This document shows positions 37,051-47,500 of a stretch of DNA of 64,000 bases, in pieces. Below the pieces are notes generated by a model. It was not told the origin of the DNA. It was given only the letters and a program-made list of their open reading frames with translations, and searched no databases. Position numbers and translations under genes: made by a program. The DNA lies in contig NZ_LLZC01000019.1 of assembly GCF_001461825.1 (NCBI RefSeq), positions 124,001-188,000 of the forward strand, given 5' to 3'. How positions within the stretch are numbered: position 1 is the first letter of the stretch; every line of letters starts with the position of its first letter. The stretch is from Bacillus velezensis (lineage in GTDB: Bacteria; Bacillota; Bacilli; Bacillales; Bacillaceae).

Positions 37051-37895
37051 TCTGATGGTGTTTCAAATGAAAGCCTGCCGAATTTTTCCGTCCGGATGTC
37101 CCGAATGATGACTTCCGTTGTTTTATCATAGTCAACCATTCCGCCGCCCATCAAACAGCCGCGTTTTTCACCGATCGCGTCGAAAAGAGCGGCGATATCC
37201 TCAGGGATTTCCTGAAGTCCGTAGCGCTCCTTCAAGCGGTCGGGATAATGCTCTTCCAGAAAGCGCAGCCCGAAGACGGCCACATCCTGCAGGTTGATAA
37301 TCGTATCTTTAATCGCCCCGGTGATCGCCAGGCGCAAGCCGACAAGCTCATCTTCAAATTTAGGCCATAAAATTCCCGGTGTATCGAGCAGCTCTAATTC
37401 CTTGCCTACCTTTACCCACTGCTGTGAAGTGGTAATGCCGGGCCTGTCTCCCGTCTTGGCAATGTTTTTCTTGGCCAGCCGGTTAATGAGCGTAGATTTG
37501 CCGACATTCGGAATGCCGATGATTAATGCGCGGATTGCTCTTGGCCTAATGCCTTTTGCTTTCATTTTATCGAACTTATCTTTCAGCAGCTCTTTCGAGG
37601 ACGGCACGATTTGATGCAGTCCCTGCCCGTTAACGGAGTTTATTGAAAGAGAGGGAATGCCCTGTTCCTGAAAGTGGTCCTTCCACTGGGCAGTCACAGC
37701 CGCATCCGCCTTATCGGCTTTATTTAAAAGCATAATGCGCGGCTTATTTTTCAAAATCTCCTCAATCATCGGATTTCTCGATGACATCGGGATTCTCGCA
37801 TCCACCAATTCGTATACGATATCAATTAATTTCAGTTTTTCTGTTACTTCCCGTCTCGCTTTAGCCATATGGCCCGGGAACCATTGAATGGTCAT
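37047..37895 (-). CDS. rbgA: Ribosome biogenesis GTPase RbgA (YlqF), 50S maturation
   Basis: RbgA drives a late step in large-subunit assembly. It has the circularly permuted GTPase order: G4 LNKADKAD (about 57-64), then G1 [12 protein letters not shown] and G3 DTPGIL. The C-terminal domain (about 190-282), for example [20 protein letters not shown], binds 23S rRNA. Length is 282 residues. It lies 143 bases after rplS, beyond that gene's terminator, and ends in its own terminator. Confidence 0.97.
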   Translation of the reverse strand: MTIQWFPGHMAKARREVTEKLKLIDIVYELVDARIPMSSRNPMIEEILKNKPRIMLLNKADKADAAVTAQWKDHFQEQGIPSLSINSVNGQGLHQIVPSSKELLKDKFDKMKAKGIRPRAIRALIIGIPNVGKSTLINRLAKKNIAKTGDRPGITTSQQWVKVGKELELLDTPGILWPKFEDELVGLRLAITGAIKDTIINLQDVAVFGLRFLEEHYPDRLKERYGLQEIPEDIAALFDAIGEKRGCLMGGGMVDYDKTTEVIIRDIRTEKFGRLSFETPSE

Positions 37896-37990
37896 GTGAC
37901 TTCGACACCTGCCTTATTTACCGGAACCGGATGTTCCGATGATCTCTTATGTATTTTACGTTGCTTGTTCCGCTTTTACAAATTTCATAT

Positions 37991-38025
37991 AAAAAAAGAG
38001 CCTGTTACGGGTAACAAGCTCTTTT
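37991..38025 (-). terminator. Rho-independent terminator after rplS
   Basis: Read on the minus strand, AAAAGAGC(T)TGTTAC and GTAACA(G)GCTCTTTT form a stem of about 14 pairs followed by a T run. It lies 13 bases past the rplS stop. Confidence 0.9.
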
Positions 38026-38037
38026 CGTTCGTTATCA

Positions 38038-38519
<482 letters not shown>

Positions 38520-38525
38520 TAGAAT

Positions 38526-39257
38526 CTATTCGTTTTCCCACTCGGAAATCCATTTTCTTTGCTCATCAGTGAGAGGATAGTTTTCAAGAAGATCCGGACG
38601 TCTTAAAAAGGTTCTTCTGATTGATTCTTTATTGCGCCATTCTTGTATTTTGGCATGGTTGCCCGACAGAAGGGTCTCAGGCACTTTTAAGCCTCTATAA
38701 TCTGCAGGCCTCGTATAGTGCGGATGCTCTAAAAGCCCCGTGCTGAAGGAATCCTCCACGTGGGATGCTTCTTTTCCGAGAACGCCCGGCAAAAGCCTGA
38801 CAACGCTGTCGGCGATCATCATGGCAGGGAGCTCTCCCCCGGTCAGCACAAAATCCCCGATGGAGATTTCATCAGTGACAAGATGTTCCCGGATCCGTTC
38901 ATCATACCCTTCATAATGTCCGCAAATAAACATGAGATGTTCCTCTTCCGCCAGCTCCTCGGCTTTCTTCTGCGTATAACGCTCACCTTGCGGGCAGACG
39001 AGAATAATGCGCGGCTTGGCGTCCGTACCGGCTGTCAGCTTTTCAACCGCATCAAATACGGGCTGCGGCTTTAACACCATCCCGGCTCCCCCGCCGTACG
39101 GGTAATCATCAACCGTTTGGTGTTTATTATCCGAAAAAGCCCGGAAATTGATGACGTCAAAACGGACAGCCTCTTTTTCCTGTGCTTTTTGCAGAATGGA
39201 TGAGCCGAGCACCCCTTGAAACATTTCGGGAAACAGTGTTAAAAAGTCGATTTTCAT
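38526..39257 (-). CDS. trmD: tRNA (guanine-37-N1) methyltransferase TrmD
   Basis: Methylates G37 next to the anticodon to prevent frameshifting. The knotted SPOUT fold has [40 protein letters not shown] with catalytic residues, and [20 protein letters not shown], which forms the knot. Length is 243 residues. It overlaps the rimM stop by 4 bases, so expression is probably coupled. Confidence 0.98.
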   Translation of the reverse strand: MKIDFLTLFPEMFQGVLGSSILQKAQEKEAVRFDVINFRAFSDNKHQTVDDYPYGGGAGMVLKPQPVFDAVEKLTAGTDAKPRIILVCPQGERYTQKKAEELAEEEHLMFICGHYEGYDERIREHLVTDEISIGDFVLTGGELPAMMIADSVVRLLPGVLGKEASHVEDSFSTGLLEHPHYTRPADYRGLKVPETLLSGNHAKIQEWRNKESIRRTFLRRPDLLENYPLTDEQRKWISEWENE

Positions 39258-39778
39258 TCGTCTATTAACCCTTCCATTACATGAATCTTAATTTTCTTCT
39301 CATTTATATTAATATCCTTTACCACAGAAGCAATATACGGAATGAGCGCATCTTTTTTGCCTTTTCTTGCAACCACCCATACGTCATTAGCCCCGGGCGT
39401 CAGGATTTCCTTCACTGTGCCGATCAGTTCCCCGTCTTCTGACACAACCTCGCAGCCGATGATTTCATGAAAATAAAATTCATCTTCTTCAAGCTCTCCC
39501 AAGTCTTCTTCAGGGACTTTGATCACCATGTTTCTTAGGTGCTCGACTTCATTGAGACTCGGCATTTCTTTGAATTGCAGCAGGTGAAACTGCTTGTGAA
39601 GCCTGTGGGCGCTGACCGTTACTTTGATTGGTTCCGCAGCCCCTTCCGCAAACAAATAAAGCGTATTGCCGGGCTTGTACCGTTCTTCGGCAAAGTCCGT
39701 TTTAGAAATGACCCGCACTTCGCCTTTAATGCCGTGGGTATTTACAATTTTGCCTACATTAAACCATCTGTTTGTCAT
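39254..39778 (-). CDS. rimM: 16S rRNA processing factor RimM
   Basis: RimM binds protein S19 and helps mature the 30S head. The N-terminal domain starts [20 protein letters not shown] and the C-terminal PRC-barrel domain has [21 protein letters not shown] chose the ATG at 39778 (174 residues), 5 bases after GAGGTG; the upstream in-frame start at 39802 would overlap ylqD. It is 4 bases from ylqD and overlaps trmD. Confidence 0.96.
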   Translation of the reverse strand: MTNRWFNVGKIVNTHGIKGEVRVISKTDFAEERYKPGNTLYLFAEGAAEPIKVTVSAHRLHKQFHLLQFKEMPSLNEVEHLRNMVIKVPEEDLGELEEDEFYFHEIIGCEVVSEDGELIGTVKEILTPGANDVWVVARKGKKDALIPYIASVVKDININEKKIKIHVMEGLIDE

Positions 39779-39782
39779 ATTA

Positions 39783-40169
39783 TCACCTCGGGCGGATTTC
39801 AATTACTACCCCGTCTTTTATGACGATGGTATTTGCCGCTGTTTTTTCATGCCAGTTATCACCGACGTTGATTGAAAGCAGCGCATCGATCTCCTTTTCC
39901 TTCACTTCGCTTCCAAGCGGGAGCGACTCTGTCTGGCTTATTTGGAAATCGATCATTTTGATTTTGTCTTGTCTTTTTTCAATGGCTTTTTTAAAAGATT
40001 CCGCTACATCGGGATTCTGCTGATCTTTTTCATGTTTTCTAAGCTGAAAATAGAGCTGGCTGCATTCTCGTTCAAGCGTTTGCTTTTTTTCTGCAAAAGA
40101 GGCCAAAAGCTTTTCCTTGCTTTGCTCGGTCAGAACCTGCATAACGGTTACCCTGTGAATAATCTGCAT
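39783..40169 (-). CDS. ylqD: Conserved hypothetical protein YlqD
   Basis: A 128-residue soluble protein of unknown function conserved in Bacilli. A coiled-coil first half (about 15-70, with [20 protein letters not shown]) is followed by a small beta domain with [20 protein letters not shown]. No signal or membrane segment is seen. It lies between khpA's terminator and rimM in a tRNA/rRNA maturation group, so a link to translation is plausible but unproven. Confidence 0.9.
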   Translation of the reverse strand: MQIIHRVTVMQVLTEQSKEKLLASFAEKKQTLERECSQLYFQLRKHEKDQQNPDVAESFKKAIEKRQDKIKMIDFQISQTESLPLGSEVKEKEIDALLSINVGDNWHEKTAANTIVIKDGVVIEIRPR

Positions 40170-40226
40170 AGGACCAGACTCCCCACTCTTCCAACATATT
40201 TCTGTTCATTTGCCTTTTTTACGTGT

Positions 40227-40259
40227 AAAAAAAGGGGAGGTGCCGGCCCTCTCCCTTTT
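40227..40259 (-). terminator. Rho-independent terminator after khpA
   Basis: Read on the minus strand, AAAAGGGAG(A)GG and CCTCCCCTTTT pair around a GCCGGCA loop and end in a T run. It directly follows the khpA stop and may only partly terminate, because ylqD-rimM-trmD lies downstream with no strong promoter that I can see. Confidence 0.8.
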
Positions 40260-40504
40260 TCAGTCAAATATTTCAAATTGAACTTTCTTAGAAGACTGTG
40301 CGCCAGCTGCAAAAACGACGGTTCGAATCGCTCTTGCAGTCCGGCCTTGCTTTCCGATAATTTTACCGGTATCTGACTTATTGACAGATAAGCGCAGCGC
40401 AATCTTTTGATCAGTCTCTTCCTTTGTGACCGTTATGTCTTCCGGATGGTCGACAAGCGGAGCCACAATGCTGACAATCAAATCTTCCAAGTTCTGATCA
40501 GTCA

Positions 40505-40505
<1 letters not shown>
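40260..40505 (-). CDS. khpA: KH-domain RNA-binding protein KhpA (YlqC)
   Basis: A one-domain KH protein that with KhpB/EloR binds RNA in Gram-positives. The GXXG loop is in DTGKIIGKQGRTARAIRTVV. Length is 81 residues. Its ATG overlaps the rpsP stop by one base (TAATG), so translation is coupled. It ends in a terminator. Confidence 0.97.
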
Positions 40506-40801
<296 letters not shown>

Positions 40802-40814
40802 TCAACAAGATAGT

Positions 40815-40843
40815 ATATTAACAATGATAAAAGTGTTTGTAAA
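40815..40843 (-). promoter_or_regulatory. Putative SigA promoter of rpsP
   Basis: On the minus strand TTTACA (40838-40843, 5 of 6) and TAATAT (40815-40820, 4 of 6) are 17 bases apart, about 38 bases before the rpsP start. It would supply rpsP-khpA independently of ffh. Confidence 0.5.
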
Positions 40844-40882
40844 GTGTTTTTTCTTAACAACGGTTTTATCATGTATAACCGA

Positions 40883-42223
40883 TTACATAAAAGGTAATTT
40901 AAAGCCTTTTTTCTTCCCTTTTGTCATGTTGGTCATCTGCTTCATCATTTTTTTCATTTCCTCAAACTGCTTTAAAAGACGGTTGACTTCCTGAACGGAT
41001 GTTCCGCTTCCTTTGGCAATCCGCTTCCGCCGGCTGGCGTTAATGATATCCGGCTGTTCTTTTTCAAGAACAGTCATTGATTTAATGATCGCTTCCACAT
41101 GATTCAGCTGTTTTTCATCGACTTGGATGTTTTTTAAGCCTTTCATTTTGCCTGCGCCGGGCATCATTTGCAGCAGTTCGTCAAGAGGCCCCATGTTTCG
41201 GACCTGGCCGAGCTGCTCCAGAAAATCATCCAATGTGAAGCTCATCGTTCTCATTTTCTGCTCAAGCTCTTTGGCTTTGTCTTCATCAACGGTCGCCTGA
41301 GCTTTTTCAATCAGCGTCAGCACGTCACCCATTCCGAGAATCCGGGATGCCATCCGTTCAGGATGGAACGCTTCAAGAGCATCGAGCTTTTCTCCCATTC
41401 CGGCGAATTTAATCGGCGTTTCGGTGACCGCGCGGATAGAAAGCGCCGCACCTCCGCGGGTATCCCCGTCAAGCTTTGTTAAAATGACACCCGTTAAACC
41501 GAGCTGGTCATTAAAGCTTTTGGCGACGTTTACCGCATCCTGACCGGTCATTGAGTCGACGACAAGGAAAATTTCCTCAGGATTTGCGACTTCCTTTACG
41601 CCGGAGAGCTCATCCATCAGTTCATGATCGATGTGCAGCCGTCCGGCGGTATCTAAAATCACATAATCATGATGCTCTTCCTTCGCTTTTTCAATCGCCT
41701 GTCTGGCAATTTCCACCGGGCTGACCTGATCGCCAAGCGAAAAGACCGGCATATCAAGCTGTTTCCCCAGGGTTTCCAGCTGTTTAATCGCGGCGGGGCG
41801 GTAAATATCCGCAGCCACGAGCAGCGGTTTGCGATTATGTTTTTTGCGCAGCAGGTTGGCAAGCTTCCCCGTGGTTGTCGTTTTACCGGCACCTTGGAGC
41901 CCGACCATCATAATAACGGTCGGCGGGCGTTTGGCGACGGCAATTTTGCTTTCTTCGCCGCCCATCAGCTCGGTAAGCTCTTCTTTTACGACTTTAATAA
42001 CCTGCTGACCGGGTGTCAGACTCTGCATAACGTCCTGTCCGACAGCCCGTTCACTTACTTTTTTCACAAAATCCTTTACGACTTTAAAGTTAACGTCAGC
42101 CTCAAGAAGCGCAAGACGAACTTCACGCATCATCTCTTTTACGTCTTGTTCGCTGACTTTTCCTTTTCCGCGGATTTTTGAAATCGTCTTTTGCAGTCGG
42201 TCGGCTAATCCTTCAAATGCCAT
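40883..42223 (-). CDS. ffh: Signal recognition particle protein Ffh
   Basis: Ffh with 4.5S/scRNA forms the SRP that targets membrane proteins to FtsY. The N domain (about 1-90) leads to the GTPase with G1 GLQGAGKT (108-115), DTAGRLHIDHELMDELSGVK and TKLDGDTRGGAALS; the Met-rich M domain (about 300-446) includes GPLDELLQMMPGAGKMKG and MMKQMTNMTKGKKKG, which bind RNA and signal peptides. Length is 446 residues. It follows ylxM by 13 bases. Confidence 0.99.
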   Translation of the reverse strand: MAFEGLADRLQKTISKIRGKGKVSEQDVKEMMREVRLALLEADVNFKVVKDFVKKVSERAVGQDVMQSLTPGQQVIKVVKEELTELMGGEESKIAVAKRPPTVIMMVGLQGAGKTTTTGKLANLLRKKHNRKPLLVAADIYRPAAIKQLETLGKQLDMPVFSLGDQVSPVEIARQAIEKAKEEHHDYVILDTAGRLHIDHELMDELSGVKEVANPEEIFLVVDSMTGQDAVNVAKSFNDQLGLTGVILTKLDGDTRGGAALSIRAVTETPIKFAGMGEKLDALEAFHPERMASRILGMGDVLTLIEKAQATVDEDKAKELEQKMRTMSFTLDDFLEQLGQVRNMGPLDELLQMMPGAGKMKGLKNIQVDEKQLNHVEAIIKSMTVLEKEQPDIINASRRKRIAKGSGTSVQEVNRLLKQFEEMKKMMKQMTNMTKGKKKGFKLPFM

Positions 42224-42236
42224 TGTTTGCCGCCTC

Positions 42237-42569
42237 CTAATCTAATTTCTCAAGCGCTTCAATCAGAGCCGTCATTTTTTCCTCTTCCTGCAACCCGGAA
42301 GCAAGCTCTTTCAGCTTTGTAAACATTTCTTTACGCTCCTGAAACTTTTTAAAAAGGAGCAGTTTTTCTTCATATTGTTCAAGCATCGCTTCAGTCCGTT
42401 TGATGTTATCGTAAACGGCTTGCCTTGAAACGTCATACTCTTCGGCTATTTCACCAAGGGAGAAATCGTCCAGATAATAAAGCGACATATAGCTCTTTTG
42501 TTTTGACGTCAGCAACGACTGATAGAAGTCAAATAAATAGTTCATTCTCGTCGTTTTTTCGAGCGACAT
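42237..42569 (-). CDS. ylxM: SRP-associated helix-turn-helix protein YlxM
   Basis: A small protein found next to ffh in Firmicutes; in some species it modulates SRP GTPase. It resembles the C-terminal sigma-70 helix-turn-helix: [20 protein letters not shown] then [20 protein letters not shown], with a coiled coil after. Length is 110 residues. It has its own SigA promoter upstream, and the SRP receptor gene ftsY lies beyond an inserted gene. Confidence 0.95.
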   Translation of the reverse strand: MSLEKTTRMNYLFDFYQSLLTSKQKSYMSLYYLDDFSLGEIAEEYDVSRQAVYDNIKRTEAMLEQYEEKLLLFKKFQERKEMFTKLKELASGLQEEEKMTALIEALEKLD

Positions 42570-42613
42570 TTGAGCTCTCCCCTTTGTTAAGTCAAATCCC
42601 TTTACAAAAACTT

Positions 42614-42642
42614 AGTTTACATGGTTTCAGAGCGTGTGTCAA
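42614..42642 (-). promoter_or_regulatory. SigA promoter of ylxM-ffh
   Basis: On the minus strand a perfect -35 TTGACA (42637-42642) is 17 bases from -10 TAAACT (42614-42619, 4 of 6), 45 bases before the ylxM start. It lies between the phosphotransferase-like gene and ylxM, giving ylxM-ffh independence from the upstream ftsY unit. Confidence 0.65.
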
Positions 42643-42690
42643 GTTTTTATCTTGTCAAAGCATGATGCTCTTTTTACATCATAAGTTTTT

Positions 42691-43464
42691 TCAAAAAAAT
42701 TCATATAGACCGTCGTTAAAATACTCGAATTCTTGTTTTGATACACGGTAGCGGCAATAGCCTTCGTAAAAAGCATTGAGGCATGCTTCATTTGTGACAA
42801 AATGACTGATCGCTAATGATTCATCATATCGCGGATCTCCCGCCGATATTCCCGCAGCATCGATAAACAGATAGACCTCTCCGTCTTTCACCAGCACATT
42901 ATCAGTCGTGCAGTCACCGTGAATCATTGTCTGCTGAACAGGAACAGGCCTGTACCTGTCCAATTCCTTCAAAAGCTCTGCACTTCCTTCAGCCTGTCCT
43001 TTTTTGACATATTCCCCGGCTCGTTTGATTTGCAGATCGAGCCAGTCTGTTTCCGGCTGTAAACCAGAGACCATGTCGGTTTCATGCAGCCGTTGCAGAA
43101 ACCGGCCGAAACTTTTGATCAGCTTTTTCTTTTCAGTATCCCCTTTTGCTTTTCTTAAAGCCGAAGTCAGGGTGATTCCATCCTCAAATGACATGATGAT
43201 ATGGCTGGCATGCTGTTCCTGTATCATCCCATAATAAACAGGAACAGGCAGACGACGAGTTTCCGTCAGTTTTTGTAAAACGAAGGCTTCTCTCATTAAC
43301 CATTCCCGATACTTCTGTTGAAAAGAACTTTTCAGCAGAAGTGCGTCTTGACCGGTCACTATTTTTCGAACGGTTGAAGTGCCTCCCTGTTCATCCAACA
43401 GCGACATATGGTTTATCGCGCCGATCTTACTTTCCAATTCAGCTTTCAGCCATTTGTCCAACAA
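42691..43464 (-). CDS. Aminoglycoside phosphotransferase-fold (APH/choline kinase-like) protein
   Basis: An APH/protein-kinase-fold phosphotransferase of unknown substrate. The catalytic loop TMIHGDCTTDNVLVKDG has the HGD...N pattern, and the metal-binding region is YLFIDAAGISAGDPRYDESL. An N-lobe lysine occurs in DALLLKSSF. Length is 257 residues. The start is TTG at 43464 or 43461, after GGAGGGGG. I know of no gene here in B. subtilis 168, where ftsY is followed by ylxM. It starts past the ftsY terminator and stops before the ylxM promoter. Its substrate could be a sugar, amino sugar or small molecule; resistance cannot be claimed. Confidence 0.85.
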   Translation of the reverse strand: MLDKWLKAELESKIGAINHMSLLDEQGGTSTVRKIVTGQDALLLKSSFQQKYREWLMREAFVLQKLTETRRLPVPVYYGMIQEQHASHIIMSFEDGITLTSALRKAKGDTEKKKLIKSFGRFLQRLHETDMVSGLQPETDWLDLQIKRAGEYVKKGQAEGSAELLKELDRYRPVPVQQTMIHGDCTTDNVLVKDGEVYLFIDAAGISAGDPRYDESLAISHFVTNEACLNAFYEGYCRYRVSKQEFEYFNDGLYEFF

Positions 43465-43497
43465 TTGCCCCCTCCATTCCGATCTATCAATGCGTAT

Positions 43498-43536
43498 AAA
43501 AAAACGAGTATAAAACCGTCCATTTTATACTCGTTT
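43498..43536 (-). terminator. Rho-independent terminator after ftsY
   Basis: AAACGAGTATAAAA and TTTTATACTCGTTT form a perfect 14-bp stem with a 7-base loop, and seven T follow on the minus strand. It lies 9 bases past the ftsY stop and isolates the downstream phosphotransferase-like gene. Confidence 0.93.
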
Positions 43537-43544
43537 ATTATTCA

Positions 43545-44534
43545 TTAATCCTCGGCTTTTTCAACTAAATCAGAAAAGAGACCGTATACGTAAGATTCTG
43601 CATCAAACCGCTGGAGGTCGTCAACCTTTTCTCCAAGGCCGACCAGTTTCACGGGGATGTGAAGCTCATTGCGGATTGCCAGGACGATACCGCCTTTTGC
43701 GGTGCCGTCAAGCTTCGTTAACGCGATACCCGTCACATTCGTCGCTTTGGAGAATTCTTTCGCCTGCGCCATCGCATTCTGGCCTGTCGTCGCGTCAAGC
43801 GCAAGGAGAACCTCATGCGGAGCCTCAGGCACTTCGCGTTCGATGACGCGTTTGACTTTTTCAAGCTCTTTCATTAAGTTTACTTTATTCTGAAGGCGGC
43901 CTGCCGTATCACAAATCAGCACATCCGCTCCTCTTGCTTTAGCCGCGTGTACGGCATCATAAATAACCGCCGCAGGGTCGCTTCCGGCAGCCTGCTTAAT
44001 GACAGGCACGCCTGTACGCTCCCCCCACACTTCAAGCTGTTCAATCGCCCCGGCTCTGAAGGTGTCTCCGGCAGCGAGCACAACGGATTTGCCTTCATTC
44101 TTCAGCTTATGGGCAAGTTTTCCGATCGTTGTCGTTTTTCCGACGCCGTTTACCCCGACAAGCAGAATAACGTTCAGGCGCCCGTCCTGAATATTTAATT
44201 CAGAAATCTGTTCGTCGCCGCTGTTATAAATGTCGACAAGCTTTTCAGAAATGACGGACTGCACTTCCTGAGGATCCTGGATGTTTTTCAGCTTCACTTC
44301 TTTTTTGAGCTCATCAATCAGCTCCATGACGGTTGTAAAACCGACGTCAGCGCCAATCAGCACTTCCTCAAGCTCCTCGAAGAAATCCTCGTCGACTTTC
44401 CGGTAGCGGGAGACGAGTTCGTTCACTTTATTCGAGAAGGAATTTCTTGTTTTTTCAAGACCATCTTTAAATTTTTCAGAGACGGAGTCTGTCTGTTTCG
44501 TGATTTTCTCTTTTAATTTTTTAAAAAAGCTCAT
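43545..44534 (-). CDS. ftsY: SRP receptor GTPase FtsY
   Basis: Membrane-associated receptor for the signal recognition particle. The N domain is charged and helical; the G domain has G1 GVNGVGKT (127-134), DTFRAGAIEQL, DTAGRLQNKVNLMKELEKVK and TKLDGTAKGG. There is no long acidic A domain, as in other Firmicutes. Length is 329 residues. It follows smc by 19 bases and ends in a strong terminator. Confidence 0.99.
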   Translation of the reverse strand: MSFFKKLKEKITKQTDSVSEKFKDGLEKTRNSFSNKVNELVSRYRKVDEDFFEELEEVLIGADVGFTTVMELIDELKKEVKLKNIQDPQEVQSVISEKLVDIYNSGDEQISELNIQDGRLNVILLVGVNGVGKTTTIGKLAHKLKNEGKSVVLAAGDTFRAGAIEQLEVWGERTGVPVIKQAAGSDPAAVIYDAVHAAKARGADVLICDTAGRLQNKVNLMKELEKVKRVIEREVPEAPHEVLLALDATTGQNAMAQAKEFSKATNVTGIALTKLDGTAKGGIVLAIRNELHIPVKLVGLGEKVDDLQRFDAESYVYGLFSDLVEKAED

Positions 44535-44553
44535 CTTTCAACCTCTTTCCTCG

Positions 44554-47500
44554 TTACTGAACGAATTCTTTTGTTTCTTCCAGTTTGACCGAAACCATTC
44601 GGGAAACGCCGGATTCCTGCATCGTAACACCGTAGAGGACATCCGCTTCTTCCATGGTGCCTTTTCTGTGGGTGATGACGATAAACTGGCTGTCGCCGCT
44701 GTATTTTTTTAAATATTGCGCAAACCTGAATACATTGGCTTCATCAAGCGCAGCTTCCACTTCATCAAGGACGCAGAACGGCACGGGCCTTACTTTCAGA
44801 ATGGAGAATAAAAGGGCAATGGCAGTCAGCGCCCGTTCTCCCCCTGACAAAAGATTTAAGTTTTGCAGTTTTTTGCCCGGAGGCTGCGCGATAATGTCCA
44901 CCCCGGAGTTAAGAAGATCATTCGGATCAGTCAGCTTCAGTTCAGCCCGTCCTCCTCCGAATAAAGAACGGAACACGTCGTTGAATTGAGAACGGATCTG
45001 GATAAACGTTTCATGGAATCGCTTCGTCATTTCAGAATCCATTTCTTCAATGACTTGAAACAGTGTATTTTTCGCTTCCGTCAGGTCATTTTTCTGCTCT
45101 GTTAAAAACTGATACCGTTCGTTTACTCTTTCAAATTCATCGATGCTGCCGAGATTGACCGTTCCGAGCTCTTCAATTGAGAGCTTGATCAGTTTGACCC
45201 GTTTTCTCGCCTCTTCAGGCTCGATTTCAAGCTGATATTGTTCTTTAGCCCCTTCAAAGGATAAGCTGTATTCCTCGCGTAAATATTGCAAGAGATTATC
45301 AAGCTCGACTTCCATCCGGCCGAGTTTTACCTCTTCATCTTTCAGAATTTCTGTTTTTTGCTTGTAGAGACGCTTCATCTCTTTCAGCTCAAGTTCGTTC
45401 GTATCAAGCGCCCGCTGGAGCTTCACACGCTGGTCGCGCCTGCTGGCGATCAATTCAATCGTTCTCGTTTTATCGTGAAGCTTGTGATGGGCTGCTTCTT
45501 CAAGCTGCTCCTCACCGCTTGTGCTGGACGTCATCTCTGAGGTCAGGAGGCTTAAATCTTCCCGTGTTTCTTTCAGAGCGAGCTGCGTTTCCTCAAGCTC
45601 TTTTTTCAGCCTTTTGAGGTTGTCTTCTTCACTCGAGCACGCCTGTTCTTTTTTCGCAGCGGCCACTTTACATTCCGTCAGTTCATGAGAGAGCGTTTCT
45701 TTTGTTGAGGATAGGGTCTGCTTTTGTTTTGTCAGCCTTTCCATCTCTTCCTCAAGCTCTTTCAGCTGGCCGGATGCCTCACTCAGCTGTTCTTCCAGAG
45801 CTGATTTGCGCGTCTCTTTTTCCCGGCTGCTTTCCGTCAGTGATGCTTTCTCCTGATCGTAAAGCTCCAGATGGGTATTGATGTTCTTTTCAGCGACTTC
45901 GAGTTCATACAGCCTGCCTTTTACATCCTGCTGCTTTGTTCTGAAAGCTTCACCGTCTTCACGGAGACCGCTCAGCGTATGTTCAAGCTCTTGAATGGCC
46001 TGCTTCAGCGTTTTGACCTCTTTTTCGAGCAGAGCTGTTTTTTCTTCCATTTCGGCAAGCCGCGCAGTCACCGTCTCAAGCTCACGGCTTCTGCCGAGCA
46101 GAGAATTGTTTTTCTTTTTGACCGCGCCGCCTGTCATTGATCCGCCTGGATTGACGACATCGCCCTCAAGCGTCACGATGCGGTAGCGGTGCCCGAGAAG
46201 CTTGGCCAGTTCATTCGCGCCTTTTAAATCTTCAGTGATCAGCACGGTGCCGAGAAGGTTTTGAATAACATTCCGATATGCCGCATCATATGTGACAAGC
46301 CCGCTCGCTGTGCCGAGGAAAGACGGATGCTTCTGAGCCGTCTGTTCATCACGGGTTTGGAGCTGGCGCGGTTTCATAACCGTAAGCGGCAGGAACGTCG
46401 CGCGGCCGAAGGAATTCTGTTTTAAATATTGAATCGCTTTCCGCGCCGCCTGCTCATCGTCTGTGACAACGTGCTGCGCCGCTGCGCCGAGTGCAATCTC
46501 GATCGCCGTTTCATATTTTTGTTCGGTGGCAATCAGTTCGAGAACGGCGCCGCGGATGCCGCCAAGCTGCTCTTTCTGTTTCAGCACTTCTTTTACGCCT
46601 TGGTAAAATCCTGAAAAATCGCCTTGCATCGTTTCAAGCATATCTTTTTTGGATCTGGCCTGCTGGACGAATTGATATGCCTGATACAGCGCAGATTCTT
46701 TCTTTTCATATTGGCGTTTTTTCTGTTCATATGCTGTCTGGACTTCACGAAAGCGGACGACCTGATTGTGAATATCCTCTTCAACGGCGGCCAATTCTTC
46801 TTCGCACGCCGCTTTGCGGACTGCAATATCGTTACGTTCTTCAAGGTATTTTTCATTGTTTGCTGTCAGTCTCGCCTGCTGGACCGCAGATTGGGACATC
46901 TGGTCATCTAAAAGCTGCAGCTCGTTGCGAATCGACGCCTGACTGTTTAACAATTCAAAGTAATCGCTTTTTAATTGTTCGATTTTGTCTTCTACATTTT
47001 CATTATGCAGACTGAGAGCCTGCTGCTTTTCTTTCACCTGGGCGTTTAACCGCTTCACTTCCGCACGAAGTTTATCATAGACGGCAGACTGTTTTTCAAT
47101 GTCCGCTTTCAGTTCGGCTTCTTTGTTCGTGTAATGTGTAACGGATTCCTCAAGCTGTTCCCGGTTTTGCGCGGCGTTTTTTTTGCGCTCTTTCAGCACT
47201 TCTTTCCGGCCTTCCAGCTTTTCCAGCTCTTCACTTGTCACGAGCAGAACCTGCTGCAGTTCGTTGACGGATTCATCAAGCGCGTGGATTTTATCTCTCG
47301 TCTCTTCTATCATCGCTTCTTTTGCGGACAGAGCCGATGATTCCGCCAATTCTTCTTCTTTTGCCGCCTGCACCTTTTCTTTTAAACCCGACCATCTGCC
47401 ATGCAGTTCTTCGATGTCAAAGGCGGTAAGGGCGATTTCGACATGTTCAAGCTCTTTCTTTTTTTCTAAGTAGTCTTTGGCGATTGATGCCTGGATTTTC

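Noticed and set aside
41669..42181. Plus-strand open frame of 170 codons
   Set aside because: Antisense to the Ffh GTPase domain, where the minus frame has clear catalytic motifs.
42691..43464. The phosphotransferase-like gene as an antibiotic-resistance determinant
   Set aside because: The family also includes choline, sugar and amino-acid kinases. Fold motifs alone do not show aminoglycoside use, and there is no mobile element or resistance-gene context.
43465..43497. A dedicated promoter for the phosphotransferase-like gene
   Set aside because: The gap has a good ribosome-binding site but no convincing -35/-10 pair after the ftsY terminator.
46491..47015. Plus-strand open frame of 174 codons
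   Set aside because: It lies antisense to the smc coiled-coil region; the residue mix shows no fold and the smc frame is intact.
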